DNA of 64,000 nucleotides from Algibacter miyuki (GTDB lineage: Bacteria; Bacteroidota; Bacteroidia; Flavobacteriales; Flavobacteriaceae): the NCBI RefSeq assembly GCF_042427745.1, contig NZ_JBHMFA010000009.1; one strand, given 5' to 3'. Each line of letters begins with the position of its first letter. Positions within the stretch are counted from its first letter, which is position 1. Positions 9,163-17,789 of this stretch are shown here, one piece after another. The notes under the pieces were generated by a model. The model saw only the letters and a program-made list of their open reading frames with translations. It was not told the origin of the DNA and made no database searches. The position numbers and the translations under genes are program-made.

Positions 9163-9245
9163 GCATTACCCTACGGGTCGGGCTATCACTACTCGCTCCC
9201 TTCCTTTGGTCGGGGAGCTCAAACATACCGTTCTATCCCTAATGC
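9163..9245. repeat. 83-bp structured interspersed repeat, copy 1
   Basis: 83 bases closely similar to 14369-14451 and in the same orientation. It is closed by a terminal inverted repeat GCATT / AATGC and contains an inner GCTCCC / GGGAGC stem and an ACCC-TAC-GGGT hairpin. The closing stem differs from copy 2 (GCGTT / AACGC) by a compensated base pair. It has no coding potential of its own and lies between ccoG and the FixH gene, inside the operon. Confidence 0.8.
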
Positions 9246-9285
9246 AACTACCTGCCAAATTACTTTTCAGTTCTTAACAGCAGGC

Positions 9286-10710
9286 TTACTTAAAACTTCT
9301 TGGGCCTAAAAAGTTAGCTGTAGTGGTTTCAATTAATTTATCTCCAGAGTAAACTCCAATTTTAATTTTATTTCTATCGCCACTTAAAGCCGAGTTATTT
9401 ATTTCAACAAATAAAGTCCCTTTAGATATTTCTTGTTTAGGTACTACAAAGTGATCGTTTGTTGCCACCAATTTTAATTCTCCTTTATGTGAAAGTAATT
9501 TAAAGCTTACGCCCTCAATAGCTTCCGATGTTTTATTTACTAATTTATAAGTAAACACATTACTAATAATATTGTTATCCTTGTGCTCGTATAGTTGACC
9601 AGGTAATCTTAAAATAGTAGCTTCTACATCGTTTCGTAAAAAAAGCATACCTACAAGTAAGCCTGTTAAAATGGCTAATACCGCGATGTAACCTTTAATT
9701 CTTGGAGTTAGTTTAAACGGTACTTTCTTTTCTATATTTTCTTCACTCGTATATCTAATTAAACCTTTTGGCAGGTTAATGCTTTCCATAATATGGTCGC
9801 ACTCATCAATGCAAGCCGTACAGTTTACACATTCTAACTGTGTACCGTTTCTAATGTCTATACCGGTAGGGCAAACATTAACACATTGCATACAATCGAT
9901 ACAATCGCCATGGCCTAAAGCCTCACGATCTTCAGTTTTTCTGAATTTTTTTCTACCATTTTCTGCCTCTCCACGTTTATGGTCGTATGCCACAACAATA
10001 GATTTTGTGTCTAAAAGAACACCTTGCAACCTACCGTAAGGGCAAGCAATAATACAAACCTGTTCTCTAAACCAAGCAAAAACAAAATAAAATACGGCTG
10101 TAAATATGGTTAACGATATTAACGTACTGGAATGTTCTGTAGGGCCATCGGTGATGTAAGATATAAGCTTGTCGCTTCCTATTAAATACGCCAAAAACAC
10201 ATTGGCGATGATAAAGGAAATCAAAATAAAAATAATTGTTTTTATTGTTTTTTTTCTAATCTTCTCGGCATTCCAATGTTGTTTGGCTAACCGCATTTGT
10301 TTACCACGATCGCCTTCAATCCAATATTCAATACGTCTAAATACCATTTCCATAAAAATGGTTTGTGGACAAATCCATCCGCAGAAAATACGTCCGAAGG
10401 ATACTGTAAAAAGTGCAATAAACACAACACCAATAATCATCGAAATTACAAATAGATGAAAATCTTGAGGCCAAAACGGGAAACTAAAAATATTAAAACG
10501 CCTTTCTAAAATATTAAACATTAAAAACTGGTTGCCATTAATTTTAATAAATGGTGCCAATAGTAAAAATGCTAATAAGGCGTAGCTTACGTATTTACGA
10601 TACTTGTAAAACTTGCCACTTGGTTTTTTAGGAAATACCCATGCGCGTTTACCGTCTTCGGTAACCGTGCCTATGGAGTCTCTAAATGTTTCGTTGTCTG
10701 GCGTTTCCAC
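9286..10710 (-). CDS. ccoG: cbb3 oxidase accessory iron-sulfur protein CcoG
   Basis: 474 residues. An N-terminal membrane region (about 38-220) carries CGWICPQ and CIIACPYGRLQG, and is followed by a ferredoxin-type domain with two [4Fe-4S] cysteine clusters (CIDCMQCVNVCP and CVNCTACIDECD), a further transmembrane helix and a C-terminal Ig-like IG-CcoG domain (about 370-474). CcoG is linked to copper reduction and delivery for cbb3 oxidase assembly. It is 69 bases downstream of ccoP, with a hairpin in the gap that could set different mRNA levels for structural and accessory genes. Confidence 0.93.
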   Translation of the reverse strand: METPDNETFRDSIGTVTEDGKRAWVFPKKPSGKFYKYRKYVSYALLAFLLLAPFIKINGNQFLMFNILERRFNIFSFPFWPQDFHLFVISMIIGVVFIALFTVSFGRIFCGWICPQTIFMEMVFRRIEYWIEGDRGKQMRLAKQHWNAEKIRKKTIKTIIFILISFIIANVFLAYLIGSDKLISYITDGPTEHSSTLISLTIFTAVFYFVFAWFREQVCIIACPYGRLQGVLLDTKSIVVAYDHKRGEAENGRKKFRKTEDREALGHGDCIDCMQCVNVCPTGIDIRNGTQLECVNCTACIDECDHIMESINLPKGLIRYTSEENIEKKVPFKLTPRIKGYIAVLAILTGLLVGMLFLRNDVEATILRLPGQLYEHKDNNIISNVFTYKLVNKTSEAIEGVSFKLLSHKGELKLVATNDHFVVPKQEISKGTLFVEINNSALSGDRNKIKIGVYSGDKLIETTTANFLGPRSFK

Positions 10711-10726
10711 GTTGTTTGGTGTTTAT

Positions 10727-10755
10727 AAACCTGCTAGTAAAAAACTAACAGGTTT
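10727..10755 (-). other. Hairpin between ccoP and ccoG
   Basis: AAACCTGCTAGT at 10727-10738 pairs with 10744-10755 with one G-U pair and a 5-base loop. No T-tract follows on the minus strand, so an mRNA processing or stabilising hairpin is more likely than full termination. Confidence 0.5.
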
Positions 10756-10779
10756 AAGGTATATTGAGTTAGTGTATGC

Positions 10780-11679
10780 TTAATTTACAGCTGCAGGTGC
10801 GTCACTTTCAGCTGTCCAAATATCGCCTTGTGGCTCTTTTGGGTTTGCAGGCGTTGTACCTTGCAGACTTAAAACGTAACTAGAAACCTGAGCAATTTGT
10901 GCTGGTTTTAGTTGTGCTTTCCAGGCAATCATTCCTTTTCCAGAACGTCCACCTTCAGATATGGTTTTAAATACATGTTTAACATCGCCACCTAAAATCC
11001 AGTTCGGGTCGGTTAGGTTCGGGCCAATTCCACCACCACCATCAGCCATGTGGCATGCCACACAGTTAGTCTCGAAAATGGTTTTTCCGGCTTTTAAGTC
11101 TGATGCTTCAGTTAATAACGTTACAGTATTAAAATCGACTAAATCTTTTGCCGTTTTTTTGTATTCTTCAATGGCTATTCTAGCTTCTGCTAATTCTGTT
11201 TCTAATTCATCAATTTGATTGTCACCATTAAAAACTTCATATTTCAACATGTAAACAATAGCAAAAACGATGGAGATGTAAAAGGCGTATACCCACCATG
11301 GTGGTAAATTGTTATCTAGTTCTTTGATGCCATCGTAACTGTGATCTAAAATAATTTCAGCTTCTTGTTCTATTGGTTTTTGACCTAGTAATTTGGTATA
11401 AGTTTCTTTTATCCAAGTGAATTTATAGCCCAATTCTTTTTCAGCTAAAAAACGAGCTTTAGCCGCTTCGTCTAATTTATGAAGCATTACATTTTCCAAT
11501 GCTCCAACAACACCTTCAATAGCTATTAAAATTAGAAGTACTAAAATTAAAAATAATTGAACGGCAGTATATTCAATAAAAGCCGGCTTTTCGCCAGAAT
11601 CTACACAGTATTCTGTTGCAGCGAAAATTATTAAAAAGGCTACGGGAATTCGTATCCAAGATGGAATTAGTTTTCTCAT
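10780..11679 (-). CDS. ccoP: cbb3 cytochrome oxidase subunit III, mono-haem type
   Basis: 299 residues. N-terminal transmembrane helices (about 8-25, 35-60 and 125-147) are followed by a coiled region and a single class I cytochrome c domain (about 195-275) with one haem site CVACH and an axial Met in GKGMIAWK. Proteobacterial CcoP has two haem c sites; only one CxxCH is present here, the form often seen in Bacteroidota. It accepts electrons from soluble or membrane cytochrome c and passes them to CcoO/CcoN. The gene overlaps ccoQ by four bases. The C-terminal tail is rich in Pro and Ala and has no known domain. Confidence 0.93.
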   Translation of the reverse strand: MRKLIPSWIRIPVAFLIIFAATEYCVDSGEKPAFIEYTAVQLFLILVLLILIAIEGVVGALENVMLHKLDEAAKARFLAEKELGYKFTWIKETYTKLLGQKPIEQEAEIILDHSYDGIKELDNNLPPWWVYAFYISIVFAIVYMLKYEVFNGDNQIDELETELAEARIAIEEYKKTAKDLVDFNTVTLLTEASDLKAGKTIFETNCVACHMADGGGGIGPNLTDPNWILGGDVKHVFKTISEGGRSGKGMIAWKAQLKPAQIAQVSSYVLSLQGTTPANPKEPQGDIWTAESDAPAAVN

Positions 11680-11861
11680 AATGTATCGTCGTTTTGAGTT
11701 TCTAAAGGCAGGTTGCTAACGTTTTGTATATAGTCTTTTTTCGCAGTAATAACCCACCAAAAAAGGAGTACAAAAAATGAAAAGAATATCACTAACGAAA
11801 TTATTGGATAAATCTCGATACCGTCAATAGTTTCCATGTGGTATTTTATAAATTTCAACAT
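11676..11861 (-). CDS. ccoQ: CcoQ-like small cbb3 oxidase subunit
   Basis: 61 residues with one transmembrane helix (about 19-41, ending FWWVITAKKDYI) and a short polar tail. Position and size match CcoQ, a small subunit that stabilises the core complex. It lies 24 bases after ccoNO and its stop overlaps the ccoP start (ATGA). Sequence similarity in such short proteins is weak, so the call rests largely on context and topology. Confidence 0.8.
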   Translation of the reverse strand: MLKFIKYHMETIDGIEIYPIISLVIFFSFFVLLFWWVITAKKDYIQNVSNLPLETQNDDTL

Positions 11862-11885
11862 GATTTTATATTGTTTTGGTGGTTA

Positions 11886-14078
11886 TTATTTTTGTTCTGG
11901 TTTCACGTGAATATCGGTACCTAAGCGCTGTAAATAAGCAATAAGTGCCACAATTTCTCTGTTTTTCATTTCTATAAAAGGCTCTCCATTGTCGGCTGCA
12001 TATTTTTTATCCGCTTCATAGGTTTTTGCAAAATCAGGATCTTGATATAGGTTTTGCTCAATTTGCCCACCTTGCTCTAACATAGCTTGTTGTGCATTAT
12101 TAATTTCCTCTTGCGTGTATGGTACGCCTAGGGTTACCATAGCTTCCATTTTTCTTTCGGTTAACGATTTATCTAACTCACTACCTTCTCCGGTGATTAA
12201 CCAAGGGTATCTTGGCATAATAGAACCTGATGAGGTACTTTGTGGATCGTACATGTGGTTAAAGTGCCAGTTATCTGAATATTTAGCGCCAATTCTATGT
12301 AAATCTGGTCCGGTACGTTTTGATCCCCAAAGGAATGGATGATCGTAAACAAATTCTCCTGCTTTAGAGTATTCACCGTAACGTTCAACCTCGTGTCTAA
12401 ACGGACGAATCATTTGAGTATGGCAGCCTACACAACCTTCACGGATATAAATATCACGACCTTCTAATTCTAATGGTGAGTATGGTTTTACTGTTGAAAT
12501 GGTTGGTATATTAGATTTTACCATAATGGTTGGTACAATTTGAACCACACCACCAATTAAAATAGCAATAGTTGCTAAAATGGTTAATTGAATTGGTTTA
12601 CGTTCTAACCAAGTGTGCCATCCTTCATTAGCTGTTCTGCTTTTAGAAACACGTTCTAATGCTGGAGCTTCGGCTAATTCATCTTCAACTTTGCTACCTT
12701 GTCTAACAGTCATAATCACGTTATAAACCAAGATAAACATACCAATAATATATAAAGTACCACCAACAGCACGCATCATGTACATTGGCATAATTTCAGT
12801 AACGGTTTCTAAAAAGTTACCATAAACTAAAGTACCATCTGGATTAAATTGTTGCCACATAGAATACTGAGTAAAACCGGCAACATATAACGGTAAAGCA
12901 TACATGATAATACCTAATGTGCCTACCCAAAAGTGCACATTAGTTAAAGATGCAGAATACATTTTTGTTTTAAATAGACGTGGAATTAAGTAATAAATTA
13001 ATCCAAAAGCCATAAAACCGTTCCAAGCTAATGCACCAACGTGTACGTGGGCAACAATCCAATCTGTAAAATGCGCTACCGCATTCACACTTTTTAGCGA
13101 AAGCAATGGGCCTTCAAAGGTCGCCATACCATAACCGGTAATGGCAACAACCATAAATTTTAAAACAGGATCTGTACGAACTTTATCCCATGCACCACGC
13201 AAGGTTAATAAACCATTGATCATACCACCCCAAGACGGCATTAGTAACATTACTGAAAATGCAACACCTAAATTTTGTGCCCATTCTGGTAATGCCGTAT
13301 ATAATAAATGGTGAGGTCCAGCCCAGATATAAATAAAAATAAGAGACCAAAAGTGTACAATAGATAATCTATAAGAGTATACAGGTCTGTTTGCTGCTTT
13401 AGGTACAAAGTAATACATCAAACCTAAATACGGAGTTGTTAAAAAGAAGGCTACCGCATTGTGGCCGTACCACCATTGCACTAAAGCATCTTGAACACCA
13501 GCGTACACAGAGTAACTTTTAAAAGCACTTACAGGAAGTTCTAAACTATTAAAAACATGCAGTACTGCAACAGTAACAAACGTTGCTAAGTAAAACCAAA
13601 TGGCTACATATAAGTGGCGTTGTCTACGCTTTAAAATAGTCCAAATCATGTTGATACCAAAAACCAACCAAATAATAGTGATTGCAATATCAATAGGCCA
13701 TTCTAATTCCGCATATTCTTTAGTTGATGTATAACCTAAAGGCAATGTAATAGCTGCTGCAACAATAATAAGCTGCCAACCCCAAAAGTTAATGTTACTT
13801 AATAAATCACTAGCCATTCTCGCCTTAAGCAAACGCTGTAACGAGTAATAAATACCCGCAAACATCGCATTACCAACAAAAGCAAAAATTACAGCATTGG
13901 TGTGTAGTGGTCTTAAACGACCAAAACTTAACCAAGGAATACCATCGGTTAAATTTGGGAATAAAAACAAGAACGCCAGTAGCAAACCTACCGCCATACC
14001 TACAACGCCAAACACAATCGTGGCGTAAATAAATTTTGTAACGATTTTATTATCGTACTTAAACTGTTGCATTTCCAT
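11886..14078 (-). CDS. ccoNO: Fused cbb3 cytochrome oxidase subunits I and II
   Basis: 730 residues. The first part (about 1-470) is the twelve-helix CcoN haem-copper oxidase core with the haem and CuB histidines in RPLHTNAVIF, WWYGHNAVAFF, GPHHLLYT and IVAHVHVGALAWNG. After a transmembrane linker (about 498-520) comes the CcoO cytochrome c part (about 535-730) with haem site CVGCHTQMIRPFRHE and GPDLHRIGAKYSD. In most proteobacteria these are two genes; the fusion is typical of Bacteroidota. The enzyme reduces oxygen to water with high affinity and pumps protons. It starts 11 bases after ccoS in an operon that carries an Fnr-type site upstream. Confidence 0.97.
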   Translation of the reverse strand: MEMQQFKYDNKIVTKFIYATIVFGVVGMAVGLLLAFLFLFPNLTDGIPWLSFGRLRPLHTNAVIFAFVGNAMFAGIYYSLQRLLKARMASDLLSNINFWGWQLIIVAAAITLPLGYTSTKEYAELEWPIDIAITIIWLVFGINMIWTILKRRQRHLYVAIWFYLATFVTVAVLHVFNSLELPVSAFKSYSVYAGVQDALVQWWYGHNAVAFFLTTPYLGLMYYFVPKAANRPVYSYRLSIVHFWSLIFIYIWAGPHHLLYTALPEWAQNLGVAFSVMLLMPSWGGMINGLLTLRGAWDKVRTDPVLKFMVVAITGYGMATFEGPLLSLKSVNAVAHFTDWIVAHVHVGALAWNGFMAFGLIYYLIPRLFKTKMYSASLTNVHFWVGTLGIIMYALPLYVAGFTQYSMWQQFNPDGTLVYGNFLETVTEIMPMYMMRAVGGTLYIIGMFILVYNVIMTVRQGSKVEDELAEAPALERVSKSRTANEGWHTWLERKPIQLTILATIAILIGGVVQIVPTIMVKSNIPTISTVKPYSPLELEGRDIYIREGCVGCHTQMIRPFRHEVERYGEYSKAGEFVYDHPFLWGSKRTGPDLHRIGAKYSDNWHFNHMYDPQSTSSGSIMPRYPWLITGEGSELDKSLTERKMEAMVTLGVPYTQEEINNAQQAMLEQGGQIEQNLYQDPDFAKTYEADKKYAADNGEPFIEMKNREIVALIAYLQRLGTDIHVKPEQK

Positions 14079-14089
14079 AAATTAAAATG

Positions 14090-14275
14090 TTAATCTTTCT
14101 TAGTTAAAATTGTTTTATCGGTTTTCTTTTTTACCAGTTCGTCGTCAAAAAGAATTCTGACAGACGGCGTGTAGCTATCATCGAACTGTCCGCTTCGTAC
14201 AGCCAAAATGAAAGCAATAAAAAAGCCAATAGCAACAATAATGCTAATAGTTAGTAAAATGTATATAACGCTCAT
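14090..14275 (-). CDS. ccoS: cbb3 oxidase maturation protein CcoS
   Basis: 61 residues: an N-terminal transmembrane helix (about 3-28) followed by the family motif SGQFDDSYTPSVRILFDDE. CcoS is required for cofactor insertion into cbb3 oxidase. It is the first gene of the cco operon, directly ahead of ccoNO, and its promoter carries an exact TACTTTTG -7 box and an Fnr-type palindrome. Confidence 0.93.
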   Translation of the reverse strand: MSVIYILLTISIIVAIGFFIAFILAVRSGQFDDSYTPSVRILFDDELVKKKTDKTILTKKD

Positions 14276-14295
14276 ACCTATTTGAAGTTATGGTT

Positions 14296-14303
14296 CAAAA
14301 GTA
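14296..14303 (-). promoter_or_regulatory. cco operon promoter -7 box
   Basis: On the minus strand TACTTTTG matches TAnnTTTG exactly. Predicted transcription start near 14290, about 15 bases ahead of ccoS. The Fnr-type palindrome is centred 29.5 bases upstream. Confidence 0.65.
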
Positions 14304-14325
14304 CTCGAAAGCCCTTTTGTAAAAC

Positions 14326-14339
14326 ATGATAAATGTCAT
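14326..14339. promoter_or_regulatory. Fnr-type operator before ccoS-ccoNO
   Basis: ATGATAAATGTCAT, extended to a 7-base inverted repeat AACATGA / TCATGTT (14323-14342). The layout TGAT-N4-GTCA matches the hemN and ccoI sites. The position near -41.5 implies activation of the oxidase operon. Confidence 0.75.
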
Positions 14340-14368
14340 GTTTTTTGGTTTTTATAAACATTTTTTTG

Positions 14369-14451
14369 GCGTTCCCTAACGGTCGGGCTTTCACTACTCG
14401 CTCCCTCCCAAAAGGTCGGGGAGCTCAAGCATACCGTTCAATCCCTAACGC
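14369..14451. repeat. 83-bp structured interspersed repeat, copy 2
   Basis: Same length, orientation and core as 9163-9245. It is closed by GCGTT / AACGC, with an inner GCTCCC / GGGAGC stem and an additional AACGGT / ACCGTT pairing (14378-14383 with 14433-14438). It lies just upstream of the cco promoter. Confidence 0.8.
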
Positions 14452-14520
14452 ACCATTCCGCTAAAATTTGTTTTTAATAACGACTTTAATATGGTCATTT
14501 CACCTATAGCCTAAATGACG

Positions 14521-14573
14521 TAAAAATATTCTCAAACTGTTTTTAAAAACCAGGAAGTCATTTATTTGAGAAT
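14521..14573 (-). terminator. ccoI terminator
   Basis: ATTCTCAAA at 14528-14536 pairs with 14565-14573, with an inner self-complementary CTGTTTTT / AAAAACCAG segment. On the minus strand the stem is followed by an ATTTTTA tract. Confidence 0.6.
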
Positions 14574-14591
14574 TCTTGACGCAAACACAAA

Positions 14592-16994
14592 TTAATCCTC
14601 CAAATCAATCGCTCGACTTTGTTTCGATAAACTCGGAATAAAATTCGTAGCCAACGTAGTAAACGCCACAATACTAACCGAACTCAAAGGCATTAAAATA
14701 GCCGCAATTACGGGAGATAAAGCACCAGTAACCGCAAAGTAAAGGCCAATACTATTGTATACCAATGAAAGCGCAAAACTCCATTTAATAATTTTTATAG
14801 ACGATTTAGCAGCTTTAATAAAATGAAACAATTCATTAAATTTAGACGCATCCAAAATAGCGTCACAAGCCGGAGAAAACACATTTACATTTTCCGAAAT
14901 AACAATACCCACATCACTTTGAGCCAACGCTCCTGCATCATTCAATCCGTCACCAATCATTAAAATCTTGGCACCCGAATTTTGGTGATGTTTAATATAC
15001 TCTAATTTATCTTCAGGTTTCTGATTAAAAAATAATTTCGTCTTCGCAGGTAATAATTTGGTTAAGTTTTCCTGTTCGCCAGCATTATCTCCCGAAAGGA
15101 TCACCAAATCAAAATGCGATTTTAAAGCATTAAAAAGACCCGATAAACCTTTTCTATAAGCATTATGAAACGTGAATTTTCCTTTGTAAGTGTTGTTTGT
15201 ACTCACATGCACTGTGGTGTTCAAATTGGCCGCATCTTGCAAATGGCCAACATAAGGTGCCGACCCAATTTTAATAGAATCTAAAGCGTGTTTTGCCGAA
15301 ATACCTTCGCCAATATGCTCCTCATAAGTGTCTAAACTTACAATGTCATGCGATTTTAAAAGCTCGTATAGTGATCTGCTTAACGGGTGATTCGAATTGC
15401 GAAGTGTACTTTTTAGTAGCGATTCTTCGTCACCCGAAAGCGTCATGCCATCATAGTTTATCGTGGTTTCTTTGTTGGCGGTAATGGTGCCTGTTTTATC
15501 GAAAATAATAGTGTCAATTTCGGCTAATTGTTCAATAACCGAAGCATTTTTTGCGTAAAACTTCAACTTACCAAAAATACGTAGCAAATTTCCGAAGGTA
15601 AAAGGAGCAGCCAACGCAATAGCACATGGACAAGCAATAATAAGTACCGAGGTAAACACATTTAAGGCCTTAGAAGGATCGAAAACCAACCAAAACGCCG
15701 TAGCTATAAACGCAATACTAAGTACGGCAATGGTAAAGCGTTTACTAATTTTATTGGTGAGCGTGGTAAAGCGGTCTTCCTTGTTTTTATTAAACACATC
15801 GTTGCTCCAAAGTTGCGTAAGGTAACTTTGTTCCACGGTTTTTAAAACATCTATTTCAATACTACCTTCCAATTGTTTTCCACCAGCAAATAATTTATCG
15901 CCCGATTTTTTAGAAACAGCTTCCGATTCTCCGGTTACAAAACTATAATCAATACGAGCTTTTCCCTTTATTAAAATACAATCTACAGGGATTAATTCTT
16001 CATTTCTAATTAGTAATCTGTCGCCTTTTTCAATATCATAAACTTGAACGGATTCTTCCGAACCATCGGTGTTTAATCTAGTGATTCCGATAGGGAAATA
16101 CGATTTATAATCCCGTTCAAACGATAAAAAATTATAGGTTTTTTGCTGAAAAAACTTTCCTAATAATAAGAAGAATACTAGGCCAGATAAGCTGTCGAAG
16201 AAACCGGTACCTAGGTCGAGCATAATTTCAGCCGAACTGCGAACAAACAAAACAATAACGCCTAAAGCGATAGGGACATCAATATTTAAAATGTTAGCGC
16301 GTAAGCCTTTATAGGCCGAAATAAAATAATCTTGTGCTGAATAAAAAACCACCGGAAGCGAAAACGTAAACATGAGCCACCTAAAAATTGGAGAGTACGT
16401 TTCTATCCAAAAGCCAGAGACCTCAAAATACTCTGGAAACGATAAAAACATAATGTTGCCAAATGCAAAACCAGCAATACCTAATTTGTAAATTAGTGAA
16501 CGGTTTACGTTTTTTTTGCCAACGCTATAATCGTCTAAACTAATAAAAGGTTCGTACCCAATACTGCTGAGTAATTTTACAACCTGTTTTAAAGAAAAGG
16601 TTTCGCTATTGTAAGTTACGCGCACGGTTTTTAGACCAAAATTAACCATGGAACTGCTAATTTGTGGCGCGAGTTTGTTGAGGTTTTCAAGTATCCAAAT
16701 ACAGGAACTACAATGGATGTGCGGAATAAAAAGCGTCGCAATTTGTGTTTTGTCGCTATTAAATTCTAATAGACTCTCAACAATTTTAGTATTGTCTAAA
16801 AAATTGTACTTTCCATCTATATCTGTGGGTTTTGCACCTGCGGACTCCTGTAAGTCGTAGTAACACGTTAAGTCGTTTACAGTGAATATTTCGTAAATGG
16901 TTTTACAGCCATTGCAGCAAAATGCTTTGTCGTCGTAAAAAATATTTACGGCAGACGCATCTAAACCACAGTGAAAACATGTGTTTTTGCTCAT
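14592..16994 (-). CDS. ccoI: Copper-translocating P-type ATPase for cbb3 oxidase assembly
   Basis: 800 residues. The N-terminus has a cysteine-rich metal-binding region (residues 6-30, CFHCG and CCNGC), then an HMA-type domain with HCSSC at 94-98. The transporter core has TGES at about 354, the transmembrane metal site CPC at 455-457, the phosphorylation motif DKTGT at 499-503 and GDGLNDAGAL near 680. CcoI/FixI ATPases move copper out of the cytoplasm for insertion into cbb3 oxidase. The gene faces fnr across a shared 117-base promoter region with an Fnr-type palindrome centred 29.5 bases from its -7 box (AATATTTG, 17028-17021, one mismatch). Confidence 0.94.
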   Translation of the reverse strand: MSKNTCFHCGLDASAVNIFYDDKAFCCNGCKTIYEIFTVNDLTCYYDLQESAGAKPTDIDGKYNFLDNTKIVESLLEFNSDKTQIATLFIPHIHCSSCIWILENLNKLAPQISSSMVNFGLKTVRVTYNSETFSLKQVVKLLSSIGYEPFISLDDYSVGKKNVNRSLIYKLGIAGFAFGNIMFLSFPEYFEVSGFWIETYSPIFRWLMFTFSLPVVFYSAQDYFISAYKGLRANILNIDVPIALGVIVLFVRSSAEIMLDLGTGFFDSLSGLVFFLLLGKFFQQKTYNFLSFERDYKSYFPIGITRLNTDGSEESVQVYDIEKGDRLLIRNEELIPVDCILIKGKARIDYSFVTGESEAVSKKSGDKLFAGGKQLEGSIEIDVLKTVEQSYLTQLWSNDVFNKNKEDRFTTLTNKISKRFTIAVLSIAFIATAFWLVFDPSKALNVFTSVLIIACPCAIALAAPFTFGNLLRIFGKLKFYAKNASVIEQLAEIDTIIFDKTGTITANKETTINYDGMTLSGDEESLLKSTLRNSNHPLSRSLYELLKSHDIVSLDTYEEHIGEGISAKHALDSIKIGSAPYVGHLQDAANLNTTVHVSTNNTYKGKFTFHNAYRKGLSGLFNALKSHFDLVILSGDNAGEQENLTKLLPAKTKLFFNQKPEDKLEYIKHHQNSGAKILMIGDGLNDAGALAQSDVGIVISENVNVFSPACDAILDASKFNELFHFIKAAKSSIKIIKWSFALSLVYNSIGLYFAVTGALSPVIAAILMPLSSVSIVAFTTLATNFIPSLSKQSRAIDLED

Positions 16995-17020
16995 TATTAT
17001 TTGCTCAATTATACCTAATG

Positions 17021-17028
17021 CAAATATT
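17021..17028 (-). promoter_or_regulatory. ccoI promoter -7 box
   Basis: On the minus strand AATATTTG, one mismatch to TAnnTTTG. Its distance from the Fnr-type palindrome is identical to that at hemN and ccoS, which supports the assignment despite the mismatch. Confidence 0.5.
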
Positions 17029-17050
17029 GTAAAACTTGTGAGTATTAAAT

Positions 17051-17064
17051 ATGATAATTGTCAT
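17051..17064. promoter_or_regulatory. Fnr-type operator shared by ccoI and fnr
   Basis: ATGATAATTGTCAT, the same TGAT-N4-GTCA layout as the cco site. It is at the activating position for ccoI. For fnr on the other strand, the -7 box TATTTTTG is at 17073-17080, so the palindrome covers the -33 region, the position expected for autorepression. Confidence 0.72.
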
Positions 17065-17072
17065 GTTTTCAT

Positions 17073-17080
17073 TATTTTTG
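17073..17080 (+). promoter_or_regulatory. fnr promoter -7 box
   Basis: TATTTTTG matches TAnnTTTG exactly and predicts a start near 17087, 25 bases ahead of the ATG. Confidence 0.55.
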
Positions 17081-17111
17081 TGAGAATCCGTAACCCTAGC
17101 CTTTTTAACCA

Positions 17112-17789
17112 ATGAGTAAATGTGAGCAGTGCATCATCAAACAATTTAATTCCTTAAAGTCCTTAACTAAGAACGAGTTATTGCGCATTTCTGGTTGTAA
17201 AACTTCAAAAAAGATAAAAAAAGGCGAAATTATTTTTGAGGAAGGCGATAGTGTTAATGGTGTTTATTGCATAAAAGATGGTATTTGTAAGTTGTCTAAA
17301 TTAAGCGAAAACGGTAAGGATCAAATTGTGAAAATGGTTGTTAAAGGCCAGCTTTTAGGACAACGCTCACTAATTAGTGGAGAGTCTTCAAATTTACAAG
17401 CAATCGCTTTAAATGATATGGAAGTTTGTTTTATACCTAAAAATGAAATAATTTCGGATCTTCAGAAAAACCCAAAATTCTCATTTGATGTGCTTCAGGA
17501 TATGGCTCGCGACTTAAAAGAATCGGACGATATTATTGTTAATATGGCTCAAAAATCAGTAAAAAAACGTCTGGCGGAAACCTTAATTTATGTGCATAAA
17601 AATTTCGGGGTAAATGCTGATGGTATGTTAGCTGTACTATTGTCTCGTGAAGATTACGCTAATATTGTTGGAACGGCGACTGAATCGGCTATTCGTGTTA
17701 TTTCACAATTGAAGAAAGAAAAGTTAATATCTACCAAAGGGAAATATATTAAAATTGAAGATTTGACGGGATTACAGCGTGTAGAATAA
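17112..17789 (+). CDS. Crp/Fnr-family transcriptional regulator, probable oxygen sensor
   Basis: 225 residues: a cyclic-nucleotide-binding-type beta-roll (about 20-130), dimerisation helix (about 130-155) and winged helix (about 155-220). The N-terminal CEQC pair (Cys4, Cys7) with Cys29, plus Cys52, Cys57 and Cys106, could supply [4Fe-4S] ligands as in Fnr, although the spacing differs from E. coli. The recognition helix contains TATESAIR, which keeps the Glu and Arg used by Crp/Fnr proteins to read TGA half-sites. That fits the TGAT-N4-RTCA palindromes found before hemN, ccoS and ccoI. It is divergent from ccoI and probably represses itself. Confidence 0.9.
   Translation: MSKCEQCIIKQFNSLKSLTKNELLRISGCKTSKKIKKGEIIFEEGDSVNGVYCIKDGICKLSKLSENGKDQIVKMVVKGQLLGQRSLISGESSNLQAIALNDMEVCFIPKNEIISDLQKNPKFSFDVLQDMARDLKESDDIIVNMAQKSVKKRLAETLIYVHKNFGVNADGMLAVLLSREDYANIVGTATESAIRVISQLKKEKLISTKGKYIKIEDLTGLQRVE

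Larger units (their letters stand above)
14276..14591. other. Intergenic region between ccoI and the cco operon
   Basis: 316 bases containing, in order, the cco promoter, the Fnr-type site, repeat copy 2 and the ccoI terminator. I see no coding sequence. Confidence 0.7.

Noticed and set aside
9007..9309. Open frame on the plus strand across repeat copy 1
   Set aside because: It is antisense to the FixH gene start, runs through a structured repeat and has no recognisable protein features.
10961..11218. Antisense frames in ccoP and other cco genes
   Set aside because: They mirror the codon pattern of the real genes and have no start signals or homology features.
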